From positions 62,001 through 126,000 of the forward strand of contig DASRGG010000017.1 in the NCBI GenBank assembly GCA_035651155.1: a stretch of 64,000 nucleotides of DNA, in the 5' to 3' direction. This stretch comes from CF-39 sp035651155 (GTDB taxonomy: Bacteria > Chloroflexota > Limnocylindria > P2-11E). The notes beneath the pieces were generated by a model that was not told the origin of the DNA, did not search any database, and saw only the letters and a program-made list of their open reading frames with translations. The position numbers and the translations under genes are program-made. Positions within the stretch are counted from its first letter, which is position 1. Each line of letters opens with the position of its first letter. Of the stretch, positions 42,305-50,445 are shown in pieces.

Positions 42305-43632
42305 ACCGGCGTCCGCAGGAGCTCGAGGACGCGCTCTCCCACCGGCCGCACGTCGCCTGCCCCCATGACGAGGACCGCCTCCCCGGGTCGCGCGAGCTCG
42401 GCCGCGAGATGCGCGGCGGTCTCCGCGTCCGGCGCGTAGCGTCCCCCGACCGCGGCCGCGAGGGCACGCGCCCGTCCGTGCGGATCGGCCGCTTCGCGCG
42501 CCGAGCGGAACGTCTCGACGATCACGACCGCCCGCGCGCGCCGCAGCACCGCGACGAACTCGTCGAAGAACGCGGCCAGCCGGCTCGGCGTGTGCGGCTG
42601 GAAGACCACGACCGCCCCCTCGCCGAAGGCGTCGATGCCGGCGGCGATCTCGGCGGGGTGGTGCGCGTAGTCGTCCACGACCCTGATGCCGCCGGCGGTG
42701 CCGAGCGGCTCGAGCCGCCGCTCGACGCCCGCGAAGGGAACGATGCCGTTCGCCGCGACCTCGACGAGCGGCGCGTCGAAACGGGACGCCACCAGGATGG
42801 CGGCGGCGGCGTTCAGGGCGTTGTGCCAGCCGGGGATCCGGAGCGTGAACGCGATCGGCGGCCGCGAGAGCTCGTAGGCGCGGTCGCCCCCGCCGGCGAG
42901 CCGCGCCGTCGCCGACTCGTGCCGCCCGTACGTCACGACGCGGGCGGAGTGCCGCCCCTCGGTCCAGGCGGCGAGCTCGCGCGCGCCCGCGTCGTCGGCG
43001 GAGGCGATGAGCGTGCCGCCGGACGGGATGGCCCGCGCGAACGAGCGGAACGCGTCGCGATAGGCCTCGCGGGTCGGGAAGATGTCGACGTGGTCGTGGT
43101 CGAGCGTCGTCACGACCGCGACCTCGGGGTGCAGCGCGAGGAAGGCGTTGTCGTATTCGTCGGCCTCGATCACGAACACGTCGGCCTTCCCCGCGTGCGC
43201 GTTGGTCCCGAGATCCCGGAGCACGGCCCCGCAGATGAGCGACGCGTCGATGCCGCCCGCCCGGAGCGCGGACCATGCGAGCGCGGTCGTGGTGGACTTC
43301 CCGTGGGTCCCCGCGACCGCCACGACGCGCTGACCTCTCGCCAGGAAGCGCCAGGCATCGTCGCGCTTCCAGACCGGTATCCCGCTCTCGAGCGCGGCGC
43401 GGACCTCCGGGTTTGCCTCCTGGTACGCGCTGGAGCGGATCACGACCTCCGCGCCCGGCACGTGCTCCGCGGCGAAGCGGTCGTGCACCGCCGCGCCGTC
43501 GCGCGCGAGCGCCTCGGCGAGCGGCCACGGTCCGGTGTCGGATCCGGTGACCGCGTGCCCGCGCGCGAGGAGGATGCGCGCGATCGCCGACATCCCCGCG
43601 CCGCCGATGCCGACGATGTGGAAACGGGTCAC
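42301..43632 (-). CDS. murC: UDP-N-acetylmuramate--L-alanine ligase
   Basis: Adds L-Ala to UDP-MurNAc. The 443-aa Mur ligase has the Rossmann start FHIVGIGGAGMSAIARIL, ATP loop VAVAGTHGKSTTTALAW, EADEYDNAFLALHP, TLDHDHVDIFP, and the C-terminal VVDDYAHHPAEIAAGI. GTG at 43632 overlaps the murG stop (GTGA). Confidence 0.97.
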   Translation of the reverse strand: MTRFHIVGIGGAGMSAIARILLARGHAVTGSDTGPWPLAEALARDGAAVHDRFAAEHVPGAEVVIRSSAYQEANPEVRAALESGIPVWKRDDAWRFLARGQRVVAVAGTHGKSTTTALAWSALRAGGIDASLICGAVLRDLGTNAHAGKADVFVIEADEYDNAFLALHPEVAVVTTLDHDHVDIFPTREAYRDAFRSFARAIPSGGTLIASADDAGARELAAWTEGRHSARVVTYGRHESATARLAGGGDRAYELSRPPIAFTLRIPGWHNALNAAAAILVASRFDAPLVEVAANGIVPFAGVERRLEPLGTAGGIRVVDDYAHHPAEIAAGIDAFGEGAVVVFQPHTPSRLAAFFDEFVAVLRRARAVVIVETFRSAREAADPHGRARALAAAVGGRYAPDAETAAHLAAELARPGEAVLVMGAGDVRPVGERVLELLRTPV

Positions 43633-44771
43633 GCGCAGCCGCCGAGCGTGAGGATCTCGCCCGCCATGTGCTGCGCGGCGTCGCGGCGTCCCGCGTTCTT
43701 CGCGGCCTGGGTCATCCGTCCGAAGCGCGGCGCATCGTTCAGGAGCCCGGTGACCTGCGCCGTGAGGCGATCCGGATCGAGCTCTCCCTCGCGGATGATC
43801 ACCGCCGCGCCGGCCTCCGCCGCCGCGCGCGCGTTCGCGTCCTGATGCCCCTCCATCGCCGCGCCGAAGGGGATGAGCACGAGCGGCGTTCCGAACGCGA
43901 GCGGCTCCGCGATCGACGACGCGCCCGCGCGACCGACCACCAGGTCCGCCGCCGCGAGCACGGCGCCCATCTCATCGCGGAGGTACGGACGCGGCAGGTA
44001 GCGCAGCCGCTCGTCCTCGCCGAGCGTCTCCTCGCGTGCCTTCGCCTTCGCGAAGTGCGTCTCGCCGGTGACGTGCAGGACGTACGCGCTCTTCAGCAGG
44101 CGGGGCAGCGCGCCGAACACCGCCTCGTTCACGCGCTCGGACCCCTGGCTGCCGCCGGTCACGACCACGAGCGTCGCCTCGTTCGGCAGATCCATCGCCG
44201 CCCGCGCGCTCTCGCGGGTCCAGCGGAAGAGCGACGCGCGGATCGGCGTGCCCGTGAGCGTCGCGCGCCGCGCCGGGAAGTGCACGCGCGCCTGGTCGAA
44301 CGCGACCCCGATCCTGGTGCAGAAGCGCCCGAGGACACGGCTCGCGCGGCCGGGCAGCGCGTCGCCGGCCCACAGGTAGACCGGTACGCGCAGCGTCCGC
44401 GCCGCGACCACGACCGGGAACGCGATCGCGCCGCCGCTCGTGCAGCACACGCGTGGACGGAAGAGCGCGATGCGCAGCAGCGCGTCGAGATAGGCGAGCG
44501 GCAGGCCGATGAGCGTTCCCAGGAGCGCGAGACGCGATTCCGGGTCGCGCAGCGAGCCGAGCGGCAGCGAATGGAATGGGATGCCCGCCTCGGGCACGAG
44601 CCTATTCTCGAGCCCGCGACGACCGCCGATGAAGAGGAGCCGCACCTCGGGATCGGCCTCGCGCAGCGCTTCGGCGATCGCGAGCAGCGGGCTGGTGTGA
44701 CCGCCCGTCCCGCCGCCGACGAGGAGCACGCGACACGCTCGCGGGTGCGGGCCCGGCCTCGCGTCCAACAT
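43629..44771 (-). CDS. murG: MurG, undecaprenyl-PP-MurNAc-pentapeptide GlcNAc transferase
   Basis: Makes lipid II from lipid I at the inner face of the membrane. The 380-aa GT-B protein has LLVGGGTGGHTSPLLAIAEAL, VCCTSGGAIAFPVVVAAR, VTGGSQGSERVNEAV and the donor site VVGRAGASSIAEPLAFGTPLVLIPF. The ATG at 44771 puts its first 170 nt over the end of ftsW in another frame. A later GTG at the VLLVGGG position would still overlap it by about 130 nt. Confidence 0.95.
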   Translation of the reverse strand: MLDARPGPHPRACRVLLVGGGTGGHTSPLLAIAEALREADPEVRLLFIGGRRGLENRLVPEAGIPFHSLPLGSLRDPESRLALLGTLIGLPLAYLDALLRIALFRPRVCCTSGGAIAFPVVVAARTLRVPVYLWAGDALPGRASRVLGRFCTRIGVAFDQARVHFPARRATLTGTPIRASLFRWTRESARAAMDLPNEATLVVVTGGSQGSERVNEAVFGALPRLLKSAYVLHVTGETHFAKAKAREETLGEDERLRYLPRPYLRDEMGAVLAAADLVVGRAGASSIAEPLAFGTPLVLIPFGAAMEGHQDANARAAAEAGAAVIIREGELDPDRLTAQVTGLLNDAPRFGRMTQAAKNAGRRDAAQHMAGEILTLGGCA

Positions 44772-45852
44772 TCAGCAGGATACCCACCGCGATGAGGCCC
44801 ACGCAGAGCGACGAGCCGCCGTACGAGATGAACGGCAGCGTGATGCCGGTCATCGGCACGAGGCTCGCGACGACCGCCATGTTCACCCAGGCCTGGAAGA
44901 CCAGCCACGTCGTGATCCCCGCGGCCAGCAGGGCGCCCATGGCGTCGCGCGCGCGCAGCGCGATCGCGATGCCGCGATACGCGATGACGAAGAACAGGAC
45001 GATGACTGCGAGCGTGCCCGCGAGGCCGAGCTCGTCCCCGAGCACCGAGAAGATGGAGTCGGTGTACGGCGCGGGGAGGAAGCCGAACTTCTCGCGCCCC
45101 GCTCCGAGACCCTCGCCGAAGAGGCCGCCGAGCGCAAGGCCGTAGAGCGACTGGATCGTCTGGAAGCCGTCGCCGCGCGGGTCGCGCCACGGATCCAGGA
45201 ACGTGGTGATGCGCTGCAGCCGGTACGGCTGCTCCACCGCGACCGCGAGCGCCACGACCGCGGCGAGCGCCGCGAGCGACGCGAACACCTTGAGGCGCGC
45301 GCCCGCGACGAAGTACATCGTCATGGCGATCGCGCCGATGACGATGGCCGTGCCGAGGTCGGGCTCGGCCACGACGAGAGCGGCCAGCGACGCGGTCACG
45401 ATGAAGAACGGGACGATGACGTTCGGGCGCGCGATCGCCTCGCGGCGCGCGCCGAGCCAGGCCGCGAGGTACACGATGAGCGCGAGCTTGGCGAGCTCCG
45501 CGGGCTGCAGGCCGACCGGACCGAAGCGCAGCCACCGCGCGGCGCCACCGGCGCGCACGCCGATGCCCGGGACCAGCACGATGACCAAGAGGACCACGAC
45601 CGCGACGAGGAGCGGGACCGCGAGAGCGCGGTAGCGGTGGTAGTCGAAGCGCATCGCGAGCGCCATACCGACGAGGCCGAGCGCGGCCCAGACCGCCTGC
45701 CAGCTCAGGTAGTACCGCGGGTCGTCGAGCGTATCGAGCGCGCGGATGCCGCTCGCGCTGAACACCATCGCGATGCCGAGCAGCGTGAGGGCGAGCACGA
45801 CGAGGATGAGCGTGAGGTCGAACGACGTGGTGCGCGGAAGCCGCGGCCTCAC
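44602..45852 (-). CDS. ftsW: FtsW, septal peptidoglycan glycosyltransferase (SEDS family)
   Basis: Polymerises lipid II at the septum with FtsI. The 416-aa multi-pass protein includes DLTLILVVLALTLLGIAMVFSAS, GGAARWLRFGPVGLQPAELAK, VVAEPDLGTAIVIGA (catalytic Asp), FLPAPYTDSIFSVLGDELGL and ITLPFISYGGSSL. After the last helix (GLIAVGILLNVGRE) it carries about 50 extra residues, very rich in Arg, because the frame runs on into murG to a stop at 44602. GTG at 45852 overlaps the murD stop. Confidence 0.95.
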   Translation of the reverse strand: MRPRLPRTTSFDLTLILVVLALTLLGIAMVFSASGIRALDTLDDPRYYLSWQAVWAALGLVGMALAMRFDYHRYRALAVPLLVAVVVLLVIVLVPGIGVRAGGAARWLRFGPVGLQPAELAKLALIVYLAAWLGARREAIARPNVIVPFFIVTASLAALVVAEPDLGTAIVIGAIAMTMYFVAGARLKVFASLAALAAVVALAVAVEQPYRLQRITTFLDPWRDPRGDGFQTIQSLYGLALGGLFGEGLGAGREKFGFLPAPYTDSIFSVLGDELGLAGTLAVIVLFFVIAYRGIAIALRARDAMGALLAAGITTWLVFQAWVNMAVVASLVPMTGITLPFISYGGSSLCVGLIAVGILLNVGREAGPAPASVSRAPRRRRDGRSHQPAARDRRSAARGRSRGAAPLHRRSSRARE

Positions 45853-47306
45853 GCGCGCGCTCCGTCGAGCATCTGGCTCACGAGCGCCACGAAGCGGTCG
45901 CCGCGGTCGTCCGCCGACAGGAACCGGTCGGGCGTCCTCGCGCGCGCGATGTCCTCGCGCGCCGCGCACGCGGGCGAGAGCAGCACGACGTCGCCGGGCC
46001 GCGCGAGCTCGCGCGCCAGCGCGATGGCCTCGGCGAGCCCGGCCGCGCGGCGTACCGGAAGGCGCCCCGTGCCCGGCCCCGCCGCCGCGGCGTCGAGCGC
46101 CTCCGCGATGTCGTCCGCCGCCTGGCCGATGAGGACGGCGCCACGCGCCCGGCGCACGACCTCGCGCGCGAGCGGGCCGAAGTCCACGCCCTTGGAGACA
46201 CCGCCGAGGATCACGACCGCCGGACGATCGAACGCCTCGAGCGCGGTGAGCGTCGCGGCCGGCGTCGTCGCCGCGGAGTCGTCGACCCAGAGCACGCCGT
46301 CGCGCTCGCCGAGGCGCTGGAGCCGGTGCGCGACGCCCTCGAAGGTGCGCAGCGCCTCGGCCACATCCGCGAGGGCGATGCCCATCGCGTGTCCGGCGAT
46401 CGCGGCGGCGAGCGCGTTCGCGATGTTGTGCCGTCCCACCAGCCGCAGCTCGCGCGCGGCGAGGAATGGGATCTGGCGGGAGCCGTCGCAGAGGGTGAGC
46501 ATCCCCGACGCGTCGAGATACGCGCCGCGCTTCGGGCGGAGCGCGAGCGAGTAGCCGCGGACCTCCGAGGCCGCCCCGGTGTGCATCGACACGACCGTCG
46601 GATCGTCGAGGTTCAGCACGGCGATGTCCTTCGATCCCTGCCAGGCGAGGATGTTCCGCTTCGCGGCGACGTAGCCCTCGCGCGTGCCGTGGTGGTCGAG
46701 GTGGTCCTCGGTCACGTTGGTGATCACCGCGACGTGGGGGCTCACGCCGAGGGTCTCGAGCTGGAAGCTGGAGAGCTCGAGCAGGACGATGTCGTTCTTG
46801 GTCAGCGTGTCGAGCTCCTGGATGATCGAGCGTCCGATGTTCCCGCCGGTCACGACCCGGCGCGTCCCGCGCGCGAGGATGCGCTCGATCATCGTGGTGG
46901 TCGTCGTCTTCCCCTTCGTTCCCGTGACGCCGACGATCGGCGCGGGGCAGAGCCGGAAGAAGAGGCCGATCTCGGTCAGGACCGGGATGTCGCGCTGGAG
47001 GGCCCGGAGGATGGTCGCGGAGCGCGGGCGGATCCCCGGGATGACGAAGACGAAGTCGGGGTCCGCGAGCGCGCTGTCGTCGCTCGAGGGCCCGAACACG
47101 AAGTCGACCGGCGTGCCGCCCAGGCGCGCGATCCCCTCGGCGCGCTCCTCGCGGGGCGCCGCGTCGCTGATCGTGACGTGCGCGCCGCACGCGACGAGGA
47201 ACTCCGCGAGGCCCGCGCTGGTCCGGCCCTTCCCAAGGCCGACGATGGTCACGCGCCTGCCGCGCAGCTCGTCGCGCGTGATGGGCGCGTCGAAGATGAC
47301 GCTCAC
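45849..47306 (-). CDS. murD: UDP-N-acetylmuramoyl-L-alanine--D-glutamate ligase
   Basis: Adds D-glutamate, the product of MurI, to the stem peptide. The 485-aa ligase has RVTIVGLGKGRTSAGLAEFL, PIVGVTGTKGKTTTTTMIER (ATP loop), LELSSFQLETLG, ITNVTEDHLDHHG, HNIANALAAAIAGHA and VVILGGVSKGVDFGPL. The GTG at 47306 overlaps the pgeF stop (GTGA). Confidence 0.97.
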   Translation of the reverse strand: MSVIFDAPITRDELRGRRVTIVGLGKGRTSAGLAEFLVACGAHVTISDAAPREERAEGIARLGGTPVDFVFGPSSDDSALADPDFVFVIPGIRPRSATILRALQRDIPVLTEIGLFFRLCPAPIVGVTGTKGKTTTTTMIERILARGTRRVVTGGNIGRSIIQELDTLTKNDIVLLELSSFQLETLGVSPHVAVITNVTEDHLDHHGTREGYVAAKRNILAWQGSKDIAVLNLDDPTVVSMHTGAASEVRGYSLALRPKRGAYLDASGMLTLCDGSRQIPFLAARELRLVGRHNIANALAAAIAGHAMGIALADVAEALRTFEGVAHRLQRLGERDGVLWVDDSAATTPAATLTALEAFDRPAVVILGGVSKGVDFGPLAREVVRRARGAVLIGQAADDIAEALDAAAAGPGTGRLPVRRAAGLAEAIALARELARPGDVVLLSPACAAREDIARARTPDRFLSADDRGDRFVALVSQMLDGARA

Positions 47307-48064
47307 CTCACGCTCGCTTCGCTCGCCGACCGGGGCCTTCCGATGAACCCGAGCTGAGTGCCGTACCGACCGTCGGCGCCACGTCCGCGGTAGGACCACA
47401 GGTCGGCGCCGCCCGAGCGCGTGCAGATCTCGGTGACCTCGATGCGCGCGACGCCGGCCGCGCGAAGCTGCGCCGCGTTCGCGGCCCAGAGATCCATCGA
47501 CACGCCGCGCTCGTCGCGGCGCAGCGCCCCGTCGCCGATGCGCTCGGCGACGACCGCGGCGCGCTCCTCGTCGATCGTGTAGCAGCACGGGCCGATCGAC
47601 GGGCCGATGCTCGCCACGAGGCGCTCGCGCGTCGCGCCGCCCGCCACCATCGCCTCGACCAGCGCCCCGGCCACGCCGAGCGTGGTGCCCTGCCAGCCCG
47701 CGTGCGCGCCGCCGACCGGACCGCGCGGATCGGCGACCAGGATCGGCACGCAGTCCGCCGCCGCGACGCCGAGGAGGATGCCGTCGCGATCGGTCCAGAG
47801 CCCGTCGGCGACGGGTACGCCCGCTTGGCTCGCAGACTCGACGCGCACGATGTCGCGTCCGTGCACCTGCTTGACGCGGACGACCTCGTCGAAGCCGAGA
47901 CGCCGCGCGAGGGCCGCGCGGTTGGCGGCCTGTTCCTCGAGCGGGTGATGCGATCCGGCCATGCTCCCCTGCGCCTTCGTCGTGAATCCGGCGACGACAC
48001 CGAGCGCGCAGAGCGCCGGTGACCAGAGCAGCTCGTCCTTCGCGAGCCGGCGCGTCGCGATCAT
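47303..48064 (-). CDS. pgeF: PgeF, peptidoglycan editing factor / YfiH-type laccase-domain protein
   Basis: A 253-aa zinc enzyme of the DUF152 family. In E. coli the homologue corrects stem peptides carrying L-Ser instead of L-Ala; others act as purine nucleosidases. Metal ligands are visible in VKQVHGRDIVRV (His), GVAAADCVPILVAD (Cys) and GGAHAGWQGT (His), with IGPSIGPCCYTI further on. Here it lies between mraY and murD with ATGA and GTGA overlaps, unusual for a gene normally outside or after the cluster. Confidence 0.93.
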   Translation of the reverse strand: MIATRRLAKDELLWSPALCALGVVAGFTTKAQGSMAGSHHPLEEQAANRAALARRLGFDEVVRVKQVHGRDIVRVESASQAGVPVADGLWTDRDGILLGVAAADCVPILVADPRGPVGGAHAGWQGTTLGVAGALVEAMVAGGATRERLVASIGPSIGPCCYTIDEERAAVVAERIGDGALRRDERGVSMDLWAANAAQLRAAGVARIEVTEICTRSGGADLWSYRGRGADGRYGTQLGFIGRPRSASEASVR

Positions 48065-49050
48065 TTCGGCGTCGCGAACGCGAGGATCGCGGCGACGATC
48101 CCGGCGAGCGCTCCGATGAGCCAGAAGCGGATGGTCGTCTTCTCCTCGGGCCATCCGATGAGCTCGAAGTGGTTGTGCAGCGGCGACATGCGGAAGATGC
48201 GCCTCCCGCGCAGCTTGAACGATCCGACCTGCAGGACCACCGACACGGTCTCCGCGACGAAGATCACGCCGGCGATCGGCAGCAGCAGGATGAAACCGGT
48301 GGTGAGCGCGATCGTCGTGAGCGTCGCGCCGAGCGCGAGCGAGCCGACGTCGCCCATCATGAAGTCCGCGGGGTGGACGTTGTACCAGAGGTACGCGAGC
48401 AGCGCGCCGACCATCGCGCTGCAGAAGACCACCAGCCACGGATACCCGCGGGCGGCCGCCACGAACGCGAACGACAGGAACGCGAAGACGGCGGTCCCGC
48501 CGGCGAGCCCGTCGAGGCCGTCGGTGAGGTTCATGCCGTTGGACATCGCGACGATCGCGAAGACCGCCAGCGCCACGAAGAGCGGCGCCCCGATCTCCAC
48601 CTCACCCACGAGCGGGACGTACACGCCGGTGACGCCGAAGTGCCGCTGGATGTACAGGGCCGCCGCGAGCGCGACGATCGTCTGCCAGACGAGCTTGTGC
48701 CGGCCACGGATCCCGAAGCCGTACAGGACGTTCACGTAGTCGTCGATGAAACCGAGGACGCCCACGGCGAGGAGCGTGCCGATCGGGACGATCGTCTGCG
48801 GCAGGTAGTCGTCGCGCTGCTCGGGCGGGAGCAGGATGAGGACGATGAGCCAGAGCACGAACGTGACGAAGATGAAGAGGACGCCGCCCATCGTCACCAT
48901 GCCCTGCTTCGTGATGAGGTGCGACGCCGGCCCCTCGCGGCGCACCCGCTTGCCCATGCGAAGCCGGCGCAGCAGCCGGATGTACGGCGCGCCGAGCACG
49001 AATCCGAGAAGGAAGGCCGCGAGCAGGACGCCGAGCGAGAGGATCGCCAC
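48061..49050 (-). CDS. mraY: MraY, phospho-MurNAc-pentapeptide translocase
   Basis: Transfers phospho-MurNAc-pentapeptide to undecaprenyl phosphate, giving lipid I. The 329-aa protein has ten hydrophobic segments and the key motifs GFIDDYVNVLYG, MSNGMNLTDGLDGLAGG, FMMGDVGSLALGATL and MSPLHNHFELIGWPE. GTG at 49050 shares one base with the murF TAG. ATGA overlap with pgeF. Confidence 0.97.
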   Translation of the reverse strand: MAILSLGVLLAAFLLGFVLGAPYIRLLRRLRMGKRVRREGPASHLITKQGMVTMGGVLFIFVTFVLWLIVLILLPPEQRDDYLPQTIVPIGTLLAVGVLGFIDDYVNVLYGFGIRGRHKLVWQTIVALAAALYIQRHFGVTGVYVPLVGEVEIGAPLFVALAVFAIVAMSNGMNLTDGLDGLAGGTAVFAFLSFAFVAAARGYPWLVVFCSAMVGALLAYLWYNVHPADFMMGDVGSLALGATLTTIALTTGFILLLPIAGVIFVAETVSVVLQVGSFKLRGRRIFRMSPLHNHFELIGWPEEKTTIRFWLIGALAGIVAAILAFATPK

Positions 49051-50426
49051 TAGACCGCCACTGGCCGGACGAGCGCGTCGGCGACTTCCCAGAGCTTCAG
49101 CGAGTTCGAGCCCTTCACCAGGATCACGTCGCCGGGTCGCCGGATGCGCTTCACGAGCACGAGCGCCTCGGCGCCGTCGGCCACCGCGTACGCCTCCGTG
49201 AGCCCGGCGCGGCGCGCCGCCTCGACCGCGGTGCGCGCGAGCTCGCCGACGCCCACGAGCACGTCCGCGCTCCGCGCGGCCTCGCGACCGGCCTCGTCGT
49301 GCGCGTCCGCTGACATCGCGCCGAGCTCCTTCATGTCGCCGATCACCGCGACGCGGCGGCCCCGCGTCTCCCGCAGCACCGCGAGCGCGGCCGCGACCGC
49401 GGCGGGGCTCGCGTTGTAGCTGTCGTCGATCACGGTGATGCCGTCGCCGTGCCGCACCTCCATGCGATGACGCGGGCGTTCGAGCGTCCCGAGCGCGACG
49501 GCCGCCTCGTCGAGCGGCACCCCGAGCGCCCGGGCGCTCCCGAGCGCGGCAAGGGCCGCGACGAGGACGTGGCGTCCGGGGAGCGGCACGCTCACCGCGG
49601 CGCGCTCGCCGCCGTACGACGCGACGAAACGCACGCCATCGATCCCCGACACGCGCACCTCCGTGGCGCGGAGCGCGGCATCCTCTGATTCGCCGAACAG
49701 CACGACCCGGGCGCGGGTCCGCGGCGCGAGCGCTCGCACGCGCGGGTCGTCGGCATTGAGAAGGGCCATGCCGTCCGCGGGCAGCGCCTCGATGAGCTCG
49801 GCCTTGCCCGCGGCGATCGCGTCGACGCTCGGCGTGCGGGAGAAATGCACCGGCCGGTCCGGGATGCGCGTGATGACGCCGACCCGCGGTCGCACCAGAC
49901 GGCACAGGTCGGCGATCTCGCCGGGGACGTAGAAGCCGAGCTCGATCACGAGGACCTCGTGGCTCGGCTCGAGCGCGAGGAACGTGAGCGGCACGCCGAT
50001 CTCGTTGTTGTACGAAGCGGCGCTGCGGAGTACCCGATAGCGCGCGCCCAGCGCCGCGGCGGCCGCCTCCTTCGCCGTGGTCTTCCCCACGTTTCCGGTG
50101 ATCCCGATCGCGGGAATGGGATGGCGTTCGCGCAGCCGTTCCGCGAGCGCGCGGAGCGCGTGCAGCGGCGACGCGACACGGACGACGAGCGCGTCGTCGG
50201 GGAGGCCGGGGACCGGACGCTCGACCACCGCGGCGCTCGCACCGCGCGCGAACGCGTCCGCGACGAACTCGTGTCCGTCACGCTGATCGCGCAACGCGAA
50301 GAACACCTCGCCGCGACGCACGATCCGGGAATCGAACGCTCCGCCCGCGAACCGCTCGTCGCCGGAGCTGCCGCCGTGGATGACCTGTCCGCCGCTGGCA
50401 TCGAGAAGGTCGATGAGCGTGAACAC
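49050..50426 (-). CDS. murF: UDP-MurNAc-tripeptide--D-Ala-D-Ala ligase
   Basis: Adds D-Ala-D-Ala to the tripeptide. The 458-aa ligase shows FDSRIVRRGEVFFALRDQRDG, AIGITGNVGKTTAKEAAAA (ATP loop), YNNEIGVPLTFLAL, RPRVGVITRIPDRPVHF, VIDDSYNASPAAVAAAL and VILVKGSNSLKLWEV. GTG start at 50426. murE, which usually precedes murF, is not present. Confidence 0.96.
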   Translation of the reverse strand: MFTLIDLLDASGGQVIHGGSSGDERFAGGAFDSRIVRRGEVFFALRDQRDGHEFVADAFARGASAAVVERPVPGLPDDALVVRVASPLHALRALAERLRERHPIPAIGITGNVGKTTAKEAAAAALGARYRVLRSAASYNNEIGVPLTFLALEPSHEVLVIELGFYVPGEIADLCRLVRPRVGVITRIPDRPVHFSRTPSVDAIAAGKAELIEALPADGMALLNADDPRVRALAPRTRARVVLFGESEDAALRATEVRVSGIDGVRFVASYGGERAAVSVPLPGRHVLVAALAALGSARALGVPLDEAAVALGTLERPRHRMEVRHGDGITVIDDSYNASPAAVAAALAVLRETRGRRVAVIGDMKELGAMSADAHDEAGREAARSADVLVGVGELARTAVEAARRAGLTEAYAVADGAEALVLVKRIRRPGDVILVKGSNSLKLWEVADALVRPVAV

Positions 50427-50445
50427 CAGAGGATGGTACCGACCG

